Positions 22,269 through 30,745 of a stretch of DNA of 33,691 bases are shown here, one piece after another. The notes under the pieces were generated by a model. The model made no database searches, was not told where the DNA came from, and saw only the letters and a program-made list of their open reading frames with translations. How positions within the stretch are numbered: position 1 is the first letter of the stretch; each line of letters begins with the position of its first letter. A program made the position numbers and the translations under genes. Source of the stretch: Clostridiales bacterium (GTDB lineage: Bacteria > Bacillota > Clostridia > Oscillospirales > Oscillospiraceae); the NCBI GenBank assembly GCA_004556755.1, contig SFFW01000015.1:1-33691 (forward strand), in the 5' to 3' direction.

Positions 22269-23931
22269 CTAAGCTCATCGACTCCTTCAGCTTTGTCAGC
22301 GCAATTTTGGTCTCGGCGGTCGTCTCGCCGAGGAGCGAGGCGATCTCCTGAACTATCCTCATCTGATTTTCGACCACACGGTCTGCGACCTCGGCGGTCT
22401 TGACGCTTATCTCGTGCTTCCTTATCGCTTCCTCTTCCTCCTCGGTAACGTCGCTTATTATGTCGATAAGCATTTTGGAGGAGCGGTCATGCACGATGGT
22501 CTGCTCAAAGTATTTGTTGTAATCGGAGAAGTAGCTGCGGTACTTTTTGAGTGACTTTCCCGTCTCGATGACGGTGAAAAACGGAGCGGTGTCAAGTATT
22601 CTGACGACGCTCTCGCCCAAAATGTCGGACTCGTGACCGATGTTCAGAAGCTTCAGAGCGGGACGGTTCAGCTCCTGAACCTCAAGGTCCTCGTTTACGA
22701 CGATGACGCCGCTGGGCATATTGTTCAGCACCTTGCTGCTTATCCTCTCGGAGCGCTCTCTGATGGAGGGCAGGCACATACTGTAATCCGCAATGCCCCG
22801 GTAAATGGCGATCGCCTTTTCACGGCAGGTGTCGTAGCCGCAGGAGCCGCAGTCCAACTCGTCCTCCTTGGTGTTTTTGCCGAGCTTTGCGAGTATTGCA
22901 CGGATCTCGCTCTCCGTGGGCATCGGGAGCTTGACGGGGGAGCCGCTATGCGTGGTGTAAAGCTCGCCCTCCGGCGGCTGCTCAACGTCAAAATCCTCCT
23001 TGCCGACGTTCACAAGCACCGAACAGATGTGACGCACGGGGGAGTTTATGTACTTTTCCATGATAGGACCGTCGATACAGCTTCCGTCGCAGGTCGCCAT
23101 TTCGATAAAGCACTTGTGTATGCCGCCCTGCTGAATGTCCCGCAGAGCATTGAGACAGCTCTTTGCGCCGTTGACGGAGAGGTACTGGTAGCCATCGGGC
23201 TTATCCATGCAGGCGAGTATTCCGCCGGTGACAGGGAAGCTCCTCGCTCTGCCGGCGACGCTTTCGCCGAACTCCTTTTCGATCTCGATCTTTGCGGAAA
23301 GACGCATCTGGTCGAACTCCTCAAAGGTGAGAACGGCGTCAACGCAGGTGCCGACAGCCTCCTCCTTCTTGGAAACACAGGGGCCGATGAAGACGACCTT
23401 TGCGTCGGGAATGCGCTTTTTTATGTCCTTTGCGTGGGCGATCATAGGGGAGACGACGGGAGCGAGATACTGCTTCAGGTCCGGGAAATGCTTTTCAACA
23501 AGCAGATTTACCGAGGGACAGCAGGAGCTTATAATGACGTCCTGCTGACCGACCTTGAGCATATGCTCGTACTCACGCTTCACGACGGTTGCGCCGATGG
23601 CGGTCTCCTCGGCGTCGGCAAAGCCCAGCTCACGCAGAGCCTTGCGTATGGAATTTATACCGCAGCCCTCCCAGCAGGCGTAGAAGGAGGGGGCGACGCT
23701 TGCGATAACGGGGGCGCTGCCCTGCAGCATAACCTTGACCCGTTCGGTGTCGTCAACTATCTCCTTGGCGTTTTGCGGGCAGACGACGAAGCACTGACCG
23801 CAGAGGATGCACTCGTCCTCGATGATGCGGGCCTGGTTGCCGGTAAAGCGGATAGCCTTGACCGGGCAGCGGCGAATACAGCGATGGCAGTTTTTGCAGT
23901 TTGACTTTTTAAGCTTCAGAACACTTGGCAT
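22255..23931 (-). CDS. hydS: Sensory [FeFe]-hydrogenase HydS (H-cluster domain plus PAS)
   Basis: 558 aa. Order: 2x[4Fe-4S] ferredoxin (Cys12/15/18/22, 41/44/47/51); H-cluster domain with SSCCPS (Cys137, Cys138), GPCVSKKE (Cys185, Lys188) and EMATCDGSC (Cys281, Cys285); an extra [4Fe-4S] domain (Cys361/364/369/386); a PAS domain (about 400-505); and a C-terminal helix. All H-cluster ligands and the cyanide-contacting Lys remain, but the surrounding residues differ from catalytic enzymes, as in group C sensory hydrogenases. The PAS domain and the coupled PP2C phosphatase fit an H2- or redox-responsive signalling role rather than turnover. Cytoplasmic. Promoter TTGTTA/TATAAT lies upstream. Confidence 0.9.
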   Translation of the reverse strand: MPSVLKLKKSNCKNCHRCIRRCPVKAIRFTGNQARIIEDECILCGQCFVVCPQNAKEIVDDTERVKVMLQGSAPVIASVAPSFYACWEGCGINSIRKALRELGFADAEETAIGATVVKREYEHMLKVGQQDVIISSCCPSVNLLVEKHFPDLKQYLAPVVSPMIAHAKDIKKRIPDAKVVFIGPCVSKKEEAVGTCVDAVLTFEEFDQMRLSAKIEIEKEFGESVAGRARSFPVTGGILACMDKPDGYQYLSVNGAKSCLNALRDIQQGGIHKCFIEMATCDGSCIDGPIMEKYINSPVRHICSVLVNVGKEDFDVEQPPEGELYTTHSGSPVKLPMPTESEIRAILAKLGKNTKEDELDCGSCGYDTCREKAIAIYRGIADYSMCLPSIRERSERISSKVLNNMPSGVIVVNEDLEVQELNRPALKLLNIGHESDILGESVVRILDTAPFFTVIETGKSLKKYRSYFSDYNKYFEQTIVHDRSSKMLIDIISDVTEEEEEAIRKHEISVKTAEVADRVVENQMRIVQEIASLLGETTAETKIALTKLKESMSLDEDE

Positions 23932-23961
23932 TTACATTTACCTCCGTGCCGTTATAAATAC

Positions 23962-23990
23962 ATTATAACATATCGTGCATTGTCTAACAA
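23962..23990 (-). promoter_or_regulatory. Promoter of the hydS-phosphatase operon
   Basis: Minus strand TTGTTA (23990-23985), 17-base spacer, perfect TATAAT (23967-23962). The leader is short, with ggagg before ATG 23931. TTGTTA resembles a Rex half-site, but no full palindrome is present. Confidence 0.75.
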
Positions 23991-24005
23991 GGAAAATGCA
24001 CAATG

Positions 24006-24034
24006 TTGACAATTATTTTTGCACGGGGTATAAT
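24006..24034 (+). promoter_or_regulatory. Consensus promoter of the RseC-DHHW-MBOAT operon
   Basis: Perfect TTGACA (24006-24011), 17-base spacer and perfect TATAAT (24029-24034). The best sigma-A promoter in the window. Confidence 0.85.
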
Positions 24035-24063
24035 CGACAGGATTTTATAACGGAGTGATAGCC

Positions 24064-24489
24064 ATGCTTCAGGAAGCAATAATCACAAATATAAGAGAGG
24101 ACGGACTTGCGGAGGTCGTGGTAGAGAGATCGGGTATCTGCGGCGGAAATTGCAGCGAATGTGACGGCTGCCGCTACGATAATCTTATGAAAACGCTTGT
24201 CCGCAACCCCATCGGTGCGCACCGTGGTCAGCACGTTTATATCGAGATGCCGACCTTGGGCGTTTTGAAGGGCGCTGTATTTATATATGTACTGCCGCTT
24301 GTCATGCTTTTTGCGGCGTACTTTGTTGCAGCCCTCTTCGGTGCGGACGAGGGCGTGCGCATAGCCACGGCATTCGGCGGAGCCGTTCTCGGCATCATGA
24401 TCGCCGCACTGCTCAGCAAAAAGCAGCACGGCAAAAACCCGACTCCTGCCGAGATCGTGAGCGTTATCGACGATCAGGAGGAGCTGTGA
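24064..24489 (+). CDS. SoxR-reducing system protein RseC-family membrane protein
   Basis: 141 aa from ATG 24064 (ggag 8 bases upstream; the upstream GTG overlaps that site). An N-terminal beta domain carries a Cys cluster (ICGGNCSECDGC), followed by two membrane helices (about 75-95 and 100-120) and a short cytoplasmic tail. This is the RseC/MucC family layout, in which the Cys group may bind a metal or cluster. In other bacteria it is linked to Rnf complexes and SoxR reduction; here no Rnf genes are near. It is divergent from hydS and shares the stop-start TGATG with the next gene. Confidence 0.85.
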   Translation: MLQEAIITNIREDGLAEVVVERSGICGGNCSECDGCRYDNLMKTLVRNPIGAHRGQHVYIEMPTLGVLKGAVFIYVLPLVMLFAAYFVAALFGADEGVRIATAFGGAVLGIMIAALLSKKQHGKNPTPAEIVSVIDDQEEL

Positions 24490-25664
24490 TGAACGCCGAA
24501 AAGACGAAAACGGCCCTGACCGCAAACAAAATATTTGTACTGCTGCTGCTTCTGATCATGCTCGCAGGGCTTGCTGCTACACTCTTTTTTCCCGACGACA
24601 TAAACGGGTATGAGAACCGATATGCGTACAAAATTGCACCTCCGACGCTTTCCTCCGTTGCCGACGGAAGCTTTCAGGACGGCGTCGAAAACGCACTTTC
24701 GGATCAGGTGCAGTTTGCGGCAGCAGCCAAGATGGTGTACAATTTCACTGTAGCTGTCGCTGCGGCTCCCGCAACAATGGCGCTTGAGGACTATTTCGGC
24801 GCAGACGACTACGTTTACTACAACGGATCGAGGTTTTACAACGGGAAAATCCTCTTTTACACATACTCTCTTGCCGAACACTCTGCCGCTCTTGACGCAA
24901 AGGCGGAGAACATTAACGAAACCGCTGCAAAGCACCCGGAGCTTGAATTCTTTGTTTATTACATAGAAAAAGATACCGACATTGATATGATAAGCGGGGT
25001 AAAGCCCGGCTTGTCCGACTACTTTTTGCCGCAAATCAATATCCCGGAAGAGAATAAGGGCTGCTTCAGAGTGGACTCCTTTGATGTGTTTGACAAGAAT
25101 TTTTACGACACCGACCATCATTGGAACTACAAAGGCTCTTACCTCGGCTATACGCAGGTGCTTTCCATGATAAGCGGCGATGAAGCGATAAAGCCGGATG
25201 GAGTGTATCATTCAGGGCAGTTTTTTTCCGGAAGCAAGGCATTCGGTATGGGCTATTTCTTTAAGGACGAAATGTCGATCTACCGATTTGACTATCCCGC
25301 AATGACTATCACCGCAAACGGCGTTCCTGCAGAGGACTACGGTGCGCAGAGCCGTCTTATTGCCGGAGAAATTGACATTCCAACATACGGAGCGGTGTAC
25401 GGAGGCGACTTCGGAGAGATCATTTTCGATACCGGCAAAGAGGGCGAAAATCTTCTCGTTATCGGTGAATCCTACGATAACGCAATATTAAAGCTGCTTG
25501 CATCGCACTTTTCCAAGACATATTCCGTCGATCTGCGCTACTATGCCGCAAACATGGGTGCGGATTTCGACTTTGACGCATATGTTGCGGAGCATAGCAT
25601 TGACAAGGTGCTGCTCATCGGCAACATCGATTATTTTGTTATGTCCGAATTTTCACTGCGGTAG
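24489..25664 (+). CDS. DHHW-family protein (AlgJ/AlgX-like), partner of the MBOAT acyltransferase
   Basis: 391 aa from ATG 24489 with ggagg upstream. One N-terminal membrane segment (about 14-34) anchors a large extracytoplasmic domain. The signature DHHW is at residues 209-212 (context FYDTDHHWNYKGS), with a later NLLVIGESYDN that fits the nucleophile-Ser motif of SGNH-like acetyltransferases. These proteins move acetyl groups, delivered across the membrane by an MBOAT protein, onto extracellular polysaccharide or wall polymer. The MBOAT gene follows 9 bases later. The acceptor polymer is unknown. Confidence 0.87.
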   Translation: MNAEKTKTALTANKIFVLLLLLIMLAGLAATLFFPDDINGYENRYAYKIAPPTLSSVADGSFQDGVENALSDQVQFAAAAKMVYNFTVAVAAAPATMALEDYFGADDYVYYNGSRFYNGKILFYTYSLAEHSAALDAKAENINETAAKHPELEFFVYYIEKDTDIDMISGVKPGLSDYFLPQINIPEENKGCFRVDSFDVFDKNFYDTDHHWNYKGSYLGYTQVLSMISGDEAIKPDGVYHSGQFFSGSKAFGMGYFFKDEMSIYRFDYPAMTITANGVPAEDYGAQSRLIAGEIDIPTYGAVYGGDFGEIIFDTGKEGENLLVIGESYDNAILKLLASHFSKTYSVDLRYYAANMGADFDFDAYVAEHSIDKVLLIGNIDYFVMSEFSLR

Positions 25665-25673
25665 AGGATAATA

Positions 25674-27071
25674 ATGCTGTTTTCAAGCCTGACATTTTTA
25701 TATGCGTTTCTCCCCGTGGTCGTTGTTGCATACTTTGCGCTGCGCTCACGGCGCTGGCGCAATGCCGTGCTGCTCATTGCGTCTCTTGTGTTCTACTCGT
25801 GGGGAGAGCCGAAGTACATTTTCCTTGTGCTCGCATCAACGCTCGCTGCATGGCTTTGCGGTCTTGCAATAGATCGGTTTGCGGACAACAAAAAGCGCAG
25901 CCGTTTCTTCCTCGTGCTGTCTGTTGTGCTGCTGCTCGGAAGTCTTGCGGTGTTCAAATATCTGAACTTCTTTGCCGACAACCTGTACAAGCTCGGCGTC
26001 ACCGCACTGAAAATACGCACCATTGCGCTGCCGATAGGCATAAGCTTCTACACCTTCCAGATACTTTCCTACCTCATCGACCTGTACAGGGGTAAGGTCG
26101 AGGTGCAGAAGAGCTATTTCAGATTCACCCTCTACGTTGCGTTCTTCCCGCAGCTTATCGCAGGACCCATCGTCCGCTACGAGACGGTCGAGAAGGAGAT
26201 AAGCAACCGCAGAGAGAACTGGGACGATGTCATATACGGTGTTCGCCGCTTCATAATCGGACTGGCAAAGAAGGTCATCATCGCAAACAACGTTGCGGCG
26301 GTCGCAGTCAGCATATACTCCGTGGGCGATATTGCCGGAACGGGCGCATACTGGCTTGCGGCGCTGTGCTACACCTTCCAGATCTATTTCGACTTCTCCG
26401 GCTACAGCGATATGGCGATCGGCTTGGGAAGGATATTCGGCTTCCACTTCCTCGAAAACTTCAACTATCCCTATATCTCGAGATCGGTGACCGAGTTTTG
26501 GCGGCGCTGGCACATAAGCCTGTCAACGTGGTTCCGTGACTATGTGTACATACCCTTGGGCGGCAACCGTGTGCCGAAGGGACGTTGGATACTGAACATC
26601 CTCATTGTTTGGACGCTCACGGGCTTTTGGCACGGCGCACAGTGGAACTTTGTGCTGTGGGGACTTTACTATGCGGTACTGCTGCTTGCGGAAAAGCTTA
26701 TTTGGGGCAAGCTGCTCCGAAAGCTTCCGAAGCTGCTGCAGTGGCTGTATGCGATGTTTTTTGTCGTCGTCGGTTGGGTACTGTTTGACCTGACTGATTT
26801 TGCACAGCTCAAATATGCGCTCGGCATCATGTTCTCGTACACGCCGACGAATTGGAGCCTGCTGCTTGCATCCGACACCACGAAGCTGTTTTCGGCGATA
26901 TTCATTATCCCGGCAATCATCTTCAGCTTCCCGGTCGCAAAGAAGCTCCGGGTGGGCGACGGTACCGTGTCGAATGTGGCAGTTAACATTGTCTGCCTGC
27001 TTCTGCTTGCGGCCTGCATCATGTTTATAATAAGCTCCTCTTATAATCCCTTTATCTACTTCAGATTCTGA
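25674..27071 (+). CDS. MBOAT family O-acyltransferase (AlgI/DltB-like)
   Basis: 465 aa, polytopic (about 10-12 helices). MBOAT signatures: YFDFSGYSDMAIG, RRWHISLSTWFRDYVYIPLGGN (His280) and TGFWHGAQWNF (invariant His320). It passes acyl groups, usually acetyl, from the cytoplasm across the membrane to an extracellular transferase, here the DHHW protein encoded just upstream. Together they form an acetylation module for a surface glycan or peptidoglycan component. Length is normal for AlgI-type enzymes. Ends at a strong terminator. Confidence 0.93.
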   Translation: MLFSSLTFLYAFLPVVVVAYFALRSRRWRNAVLLIASLVFYSWGEPKYIFLVLASTLAAWLCGLAIDRFADNKKRSRFFLVLSVVLLLGSLAVFKYLNFFADNLYKLGVTALKIRTIALPIGISFYTFQILSYLIDLYRGKVEVQKSYFRFTLYVAFFPQLIAGPIVRYETVEKEISNRRENWDDVIYGVRRFIIGLAKKVIIANNVAAVAVSIYSVGDIAGTGAYWLAALCYTFQIYFDFSGYSDMAIGLGRIFGFHFLENFNYPYISRSVTEFWRRWHISLSTWFRDYVYIPLGGNRVPKGRWILNILIVWTLTGFWHGAQWNFVLWGLYYAVLLLAEKLIWGKLLRKLPKLLQWLYAMFFVVVGWVLFDLTDFAQLKYALGIMFSYTPTNWSLLLASDTTKLFSAIFIIPAIIFSFPVAKKLRVGDGTVSNVAVNIVCLLLLAACIMFIISSSYNPFIYFRF

Positions 27072-27073
27072 CG

Positions 27074-27100
27074 AAAACTCCCGCCAATGGCGGGAGTTTT
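27074..27100 (+). terminator. Intrinsic terminator of the acyltransferase operon
   Basis: Stem aaaactcccgcc / ggcgggagtttt, loop aat. Confidence 0.85.
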
Positions 27101-27125
27101 GACGTATGAAAGAAAAGCTTTGCTT

Positions 27126-27153
27126 TTGCGGGTGAATTGTGATAACATATAAC
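27126..27153 (+). promoter_or_regulatory. Probable promoter of the RF3 gene
   Basis: TTGCGG (27126-27131), 16-base spacer and TATAAC (27148-27153). The ribosome site ggaga precedes ATG 27182. Confidence 0.45.
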
Positions 27154-27181
27154 AGTTAATGAAATTACTGGAGAGAATACA

Positions 27182-28774
27182 ATGGCAGATATGACAAACG
27201 AAATACGCCGCCGGCGTACTTTTGCAATAATCTCGCACCCGGACGCCGGTAAAACGACGCTGACCGAAAAGCTCCTGCTCTACGGCGGGGCGATACAGCT
27301 TGCAGGCTCCGTTAAGGGCAAGGCTACCGCACGGCATGCGGTGTCCGACTGGATGGAGCTTGAAAAGCAGAGAGGTATCTCGATAAGCTCCTCGGTCATG
27401 CAGTTTGAGTACGAGGGCTACTGCATCAATATACTGGACACACCGGGACACCAGGACTTTTCGGAGGACACTTACAGAACGCTCATGGCAGCGGACAGCG
27501 CCGTCATGGTCATTGACGCTGCAAAGGGCATCGAACCTCAGACGAGGAAGCTTTTCAAGATATGCGCCATGCGTCATATCCCCATATTCACATTCATAAA
27601 CAAGCTCGACCGTGAGGCGAGAAGTCCCTACGATCTTATGGAGGAGCTTGAAAACGAGTTCGGCATCGGCACCTATCCGATGAATTGGCCGATAGGCTGC
27701 GGTATCGACTTTAAGGGCGTGTACGACCGTGAAAAGCGTGAGATACTTGCGTTCAACGAATTCCACAGAGGTCAGAACAAGATAAAGGCGATCGAGTGTA
27801 CGCTCGACGAGACAGAGAAGCTTGACGGGCTTATCGGCGAAAAGCTGCGCCGCAGCCTGACCGACGACATCGAGCTGCTCGACGGAGCGGGCTATGAGTT
27901 CTCGATAGACGAAGTACGCACCGGCAAGCTCAGTCCCGTGTTCTTTGGCTCTGCGCTGAATAACTTCGGCATTGAGCCGTTTTTGGAGAGCTTCCTGCGC
28001 ATGACTATGCCGCCGCTGCCGAGAATAGCAGGGGATGAGATCATCGACCCCTTTAGCGAGAAGTTCTCCGCATTCGTGTTCAAGATACAGGCGAACATGA
28101 ACAAGGCGCACCGTGACAGGATCGCATTCATGCGCATCTGCTCCGGCAAGTTCGAGCGTGACAAGGAGTATTACCACGTTCAGGGCGGCAAGGCGATACG
28201 TCTTGCACAGCCGCAGCAGCTCATGGCGCAGGAAAGGGCGATAATCAACGAGGCTTACGCAGGAGACATCATCGGTGTGTTCGATCCCGGCATCTTCTCC
28301 ATCGGCGACACCATATGCGATAAGTCCGAGCGCATCGAGTTTGAGGGCATCCCGACCTTTGCACCGGAGATCTTCTCCGCCGTGGAGCGTGTCGATACCA
28401 TGAAGCGCAAGCAGTTTGAAAAGGGTATCATGCAGATAGCACAGGAGGGTGCGATACAGATATTTCACGAGCCGTTTACCGGCGTTGAGGAGATCATAGT
28501 CGGCGTCGTCGGCGTGCTTCAGCTTGAGGTGCTGGAGTACAGACTCAAGAACGAGTACGGCGTTGACGTCCGCCGCCGCAGTATGCCTTACGAGGTGGTG
28601 CGCTGGGTCGAAAACGAGGAGATAAACATTAACGACTTAAACCTCACGAGCGACACCAAGTGGGTGCAGGACTTTAAGGGCAACAACCTGCTGCTGTTCA
28701 CCTCCGAATGGTGCGTCAATTGGGCGCTCACCAAAAACCCCGACCTCCGCCTGCGTGAGTTCAATAAAGAGTAA
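27182..28774 (+). CDS. prfC: Peptide chain release factor 3
   Basis: 530 aa. Translational GTPase motifs: G1 HPDAGKTT (19-26), KQRGISISSSV switch, DTPGHQDF, NKLD and a C-terminal half with the RF3-specific domain (GVVGVLQLEVLEYRLKNEYGVDV). RF3 uses GTP to recycle RF1/RF2 from the ribosome after termination. It lies upstream of smpB and tmRNA, so this region groups translation-termination and rescue functions. Full length. Confidence 0.95.
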   Translation: MADMTNEIRRRRTFAIISHPDAGKTTLTEKLLLYGGAIQLAGSVKGKATARHAVSDWMELEKQRGISISSSVMQFEYEGYCINILDTPGHQDFSEDTYRTLMAADSAVMVIDAAKGIEPQTRKLFKICAMRHIPIFTFINKLDREARSPYDLMEELENEFGIGTYPMNWPIGCGIDFKGVYDREKREILAFNEFHRGQNKIKAIECTLDETEKLDGLIGEKLRRSLTDDIELLDGAGYEFSIDEVRTGKLSPVFFGSALNNFGIEPFLESFLRMTMPPLPRIAGDEIIDPFSEKFSAFVFKIQANMNKAHRDRIAFMRICSGKFERDKEYYHVQGGKAIRLAQPQQLMAQERAIINEAYAGDIIGVFDPGIFSIGDTICDKSERIEFEGIPTFAPEIFSAVERVDTMKRKQFEKGIMQIAQEGAIQIFHEPFTGVEEIIVGVVGVLQLEVLEYRLKNEYGVDVRRRSMPYEVVRWVENEEININDLNLTSDTKWVQDFKGNNLLLFTSEWCVNWALTKNPDLRLREFNKE

Positions 28775-28808
28775 TTTACAGAATGTACTTTTATTCAGCC
28801 TTGTAAAA

Positions 28809-28817
28809 TGGTATAAT
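28809..28817 (+). promoter_or_regulatory. Extended -10 promoter upstream of smpB
   Basis: TGGTATAAT (TG-N-TATAAT) at 28809-28817 with no good -35. The ribosome site gtgaggtg precedes ATG 28840. Confidence 0.6.
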
Positions 28818-28839
28818 CAAACGGAAGTGAGGTGAGCTT

Positions 28840-29304
28840 ATGCCGAAGCAAACGGGAACGAAGCAAATCGCTGCAAACCGCAAGGCGTTTCACGAATACT
28901 TTGTCCTTGAACGCTACGAAGCCGGCATAGAGCTTGCCGGCACCGAGGTCAAGTCCCTGCGTGCGGGGACGGTTAATATGAAGGACTCGTACTGCACAGT
29001 CAAAAACGGAGAGCTGTTTATCCGTTCGCTGCATATAAGTCCTTATGAAAAGGGCAATATCTTTAATAAAGACCCAGTGCGTCCGAGAAGGCTGCTCATG
29101 CACAAGCGTGAGATAGCAAAGCTCAACGCCGCCGTCATGCAGGACGGCGTTGCGATAATTCCGCTGTCGCTGTATTTTAAGGACAGTCGGGTCAAGGTCG
29201 AGATCGGACTGTGCAAGGGCAAAAAGCTCTATGACAAGCGAAACGACGATGCAAAGAAGGTCGCCCTCCGTGATATGGAGCGGGGACTCAAGGAACGATA
29301 CTGA
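28840..29304 (+). CDS. smpB: SsrA-binding protein SmpB
   Basis: 154 aa. Typical pattern: NRKAFHEYFVLERYEAGIELAGTEVKSLRAG, YCTVKNGELFIRSLHISPYEKGN, RPRRLLMHKREI, IIPLSLYFKDSRVKVEIGLCKGKKLYDKR and a basic C-terminal tail (DDAKKVALRDMERGLKERY) that enters the mRNA channel. It binds tmRNA and delivers it to stalled ribosomes. Its RNA partner, ssrA, is 1 kb downstream. It is 18 bases from the cyclophilin gene. Confidence 0.96.
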   Translation: MPKQTGTKQIAANRKAFHEYFVLERYEAGIELAGTEVKSLRAGTVNMKDSYCTVKNGELFIRSLHISPYEKGNIFNKDPVRPRRLLMHKREIAKLNAAVMQDGVAIIPLSLYFKDSRVKVEIGLCKGKKLYDKRNDDAKKVALRDMERGLKERY

Positions 29305-29322
29305 AAGATAGGAGAAATACAA

Positions 29323-29841
29323 ATGAGCAATCCCATAGTTACTATCGAGATGGAAAACGGCGACGTTATCAAGGCTGAGCTTTATCCCGAAGTTGCGCCC
29401 AACACCGTCAACAACTTTATTTCCCTGGTAAAGAGCGGTTTTTACAACGGCGTTATTTTCCACAGAGTCATAAGAGGCTTTATGATCCAGGGCGGCGACC
29501 CTCAGGGCATCGGTATTGGAGGACCCGGTTACAGCATAAAGGGCGAGTTTAATATGAACGGAGTCAGAAACGACCTCAAGCACACCAGAGGCGTACTTTC
29601 AATGGCTCGTTCCATGGCTCCCAACTCCGCAGGCAGCCAGTTTTTCATCATGCACGAGGATGCACCTCACCTTGACGGACAGTATGCAGCCTTCGGTAAG
29701 GTCATAGAAGGCATGGATAACGTCGACAAGATCGCAAAGTGCATGACGGGACGCAACGACAAGCCCATCCACAGACAGGCGATGAAGAAGGTCACCGTAG
29801 ACACCTTCGGTGTAGAGTACCCCGAACCCGTAAAGATGTAA
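29323..29841 (+). CDS. ppiB: Cyclophilin-type peptidyl-prolyl cis-trans isomerase
   Basis: 172 aa, no signal peptide, so cytoplasmic. Cyclophilin core: VAPNTVNNFISLVKSGFYNG, FHRVIRGFMIQGGDP (catalytic Arg in FHR), SMARSMAPNSAGSQFFI and LDGQYAAFGKVIEGMDNVDKI. It speeds proline isomerisation during folding. Likely co-transcribed with smpB (ggag before ATG). Codons and composition match neighbours. Confidence 0.95.
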   Translation: MSNPIVTIEMENGDVIKAELYPEVAPNTVNNFISLVKSGFYNGVIFHRVIRGFMIQGGDPQGIGIGGPGYSIKGEFNMNGVRNDLKHTRGVLSMARSMAPNSAGSQFFIMHEDAPHLDGQYAAFGKVIEGMDNVDKIAKCMTGRNDKPIHRQAMKKVTVDTFGVEYPEPVKM

Positions 29842-29850
29842 ATGCGTATA

Positions 29851-29872
29851 GGGTGCAGCGTTAGCTGCACCC
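29851..29872 (+). terminator. GC-rich hairpin after ppiB
   Basis: Stem gggtgcagc / gctgcaccc, loop gtta. Followed by A-rich rather than T-rich sequence, so it may be an mRNA 3' end stabiliser rather than a classical terminator. Confidence 0.5.
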
Positions 29873-29907
29873 GACAAAAAGTGCCGTGTTCTCGGCAACA
29901 CTGCTGC

Positions 29908-30247
29908 GCAGTTGCACGGCGAGAGGTAGCTAATTATGGTATAATGTTACCGGTCGAGCTACCGCTAAGCTGTCGCCGCAGTTGCATGGCGAGAGGCAGC
30001 TAATTATGGTACAGCATTACCGGTCGAACTGCCGCAAAGCTATCACCGCAGTTGCACGGCGAGAGGCAGCTAATTATGGTACAGCGTTACCGGTCGAGCT
30101 GCCGCAAAGCTATCGCCGCAGTTGCATGGCGAGAGGCAGCTAATTATGGTACAGCGTTACCGGTCGAGCTGCCGCAAAGCTATCACCGCAGTTGCACGGC
30201 GAGAGGCAGCTAACTATGGTACAATGTACCCGGTCGAGCTACCGCAA
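29908..30247 (+). repeat. Five tandem 70-bp non-coding repeats directly upstream of tmRNA
   Basis: Units start at 29908, 29978, 30048, 30118 and 30188 with an exact 70-base period. Each begins gcagttgcacggcgagagg and contains the inverted pair GGCAGCT/AGCTGCC (or GGTAGCT/AGCTACC), with a nested GGTA/TACC. The middle copies differ at only a few bases; the outer copies are the most divergent. The first and last carry extended -10 sequences (TGGTATAAT at 29937, TGGTACAAT at 30217), which are TACAGC in the middle copies. Confidence 0.95.
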
Positions 30248-30285
30248 AAACGACCACACACTCTCCTAAAACGAATTGAAAAAAC

Positions 30286-30632
30286 GGGGATGTACCGGTT
30301 TCGACGGGGGTGCGGAGGCAGAAATAGCGGGCGGATGCGCCTAACATCCTTAAAATGGGCAGCTTATAAATTAAAGAACAACAACGATACTGTTCTTCTC
30401 GCTGCTTAATAGCGAGCGTTCCCTCCGGGAGTACCACGGCCCGGAGCCGAGCGTCGATCAGTGGTGACCGTGAGTGCGCAAAGCTTTGAGCGCACCATGC
30501 ATAATGAAGCTACCTAGCCTGTGAGCATGAAGGCCTGCGCATAGGCGAGGGAATGTAAATGACCCTCTGCGCCCGGAGAGGTTTCTGTTAAAGCGCTTTC
30601 GGACGGGGGTTCAACTCCCCCCATCTCCACCA
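30286..30632 (+). ncRNA. ssrA: Transfer-messenger RNA (tmRNA)
   Basis: About 347 nt. The 5' end ggggatg pairs with catctcc before A and the encoded CCA (30630-30632). The conserved GGTTTCGACGGGGG (30298-30310 region) and the T-loop GGGGGTTCAACTCCCCC are present. The tag frame runs GCA at 30359 through tandem stops TAA TAG (30407-30412), encoding AAYKLKNNNDTVLLAA or one residue less. It rescues stalled ribosomes with SmpB and marks products for proteolysis. The extended -10 in the last 70-bp repeat would start a precursor about 54 bases upstream. Confidence 0.95.
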
Positions 30633-30633
30633 A

Positions 30634-30675
30634 AAAAGCACGATGGTTTTGATACAAAACCATCGTGCTTTTTTC
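30634..30675 (+). terminator. Intrinsic terminator of ssrA
   Basis: Long stem aaaaaagcacgatggtttt / aaaaccatcgtgctttttt, loop gatac. Confidence 0.92.
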
Positions 30676-30683
30676 TATATTGA

Positions 30684-30712
30684 TTGATATTTACACAGTA
30701 ATTTGATACAAT
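30684..30712 (+). promoter_or_regulatory. Promoter of the GNAT gene
   Basis: TTGATA (30684-30689), 17-base spacer, TACAAT (30707-30712). Confidence 0.65.
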
Positions 30713-30745
30713 CTATTCGACAAACTTGAATTTGAGGAAATAGTT

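Noticed and set aside
23962..24034. Full Rex operator between hydS and the RseC-like gene
   Set aside because: TTGTTA and TTGACAA half-sites occur, but no palindrome with proper spacing.
29908..30247. CRISPR array
   Set aside because: Units are contiguous 70-mers with no unique spacers and no cas genes.
30122..30409. 95-codon frame crossing the 70-bp repeats into tmRNA
   Set aside because: The 70-base period is not a multiple of three, and the 3' part is the tmRNA tag frame.
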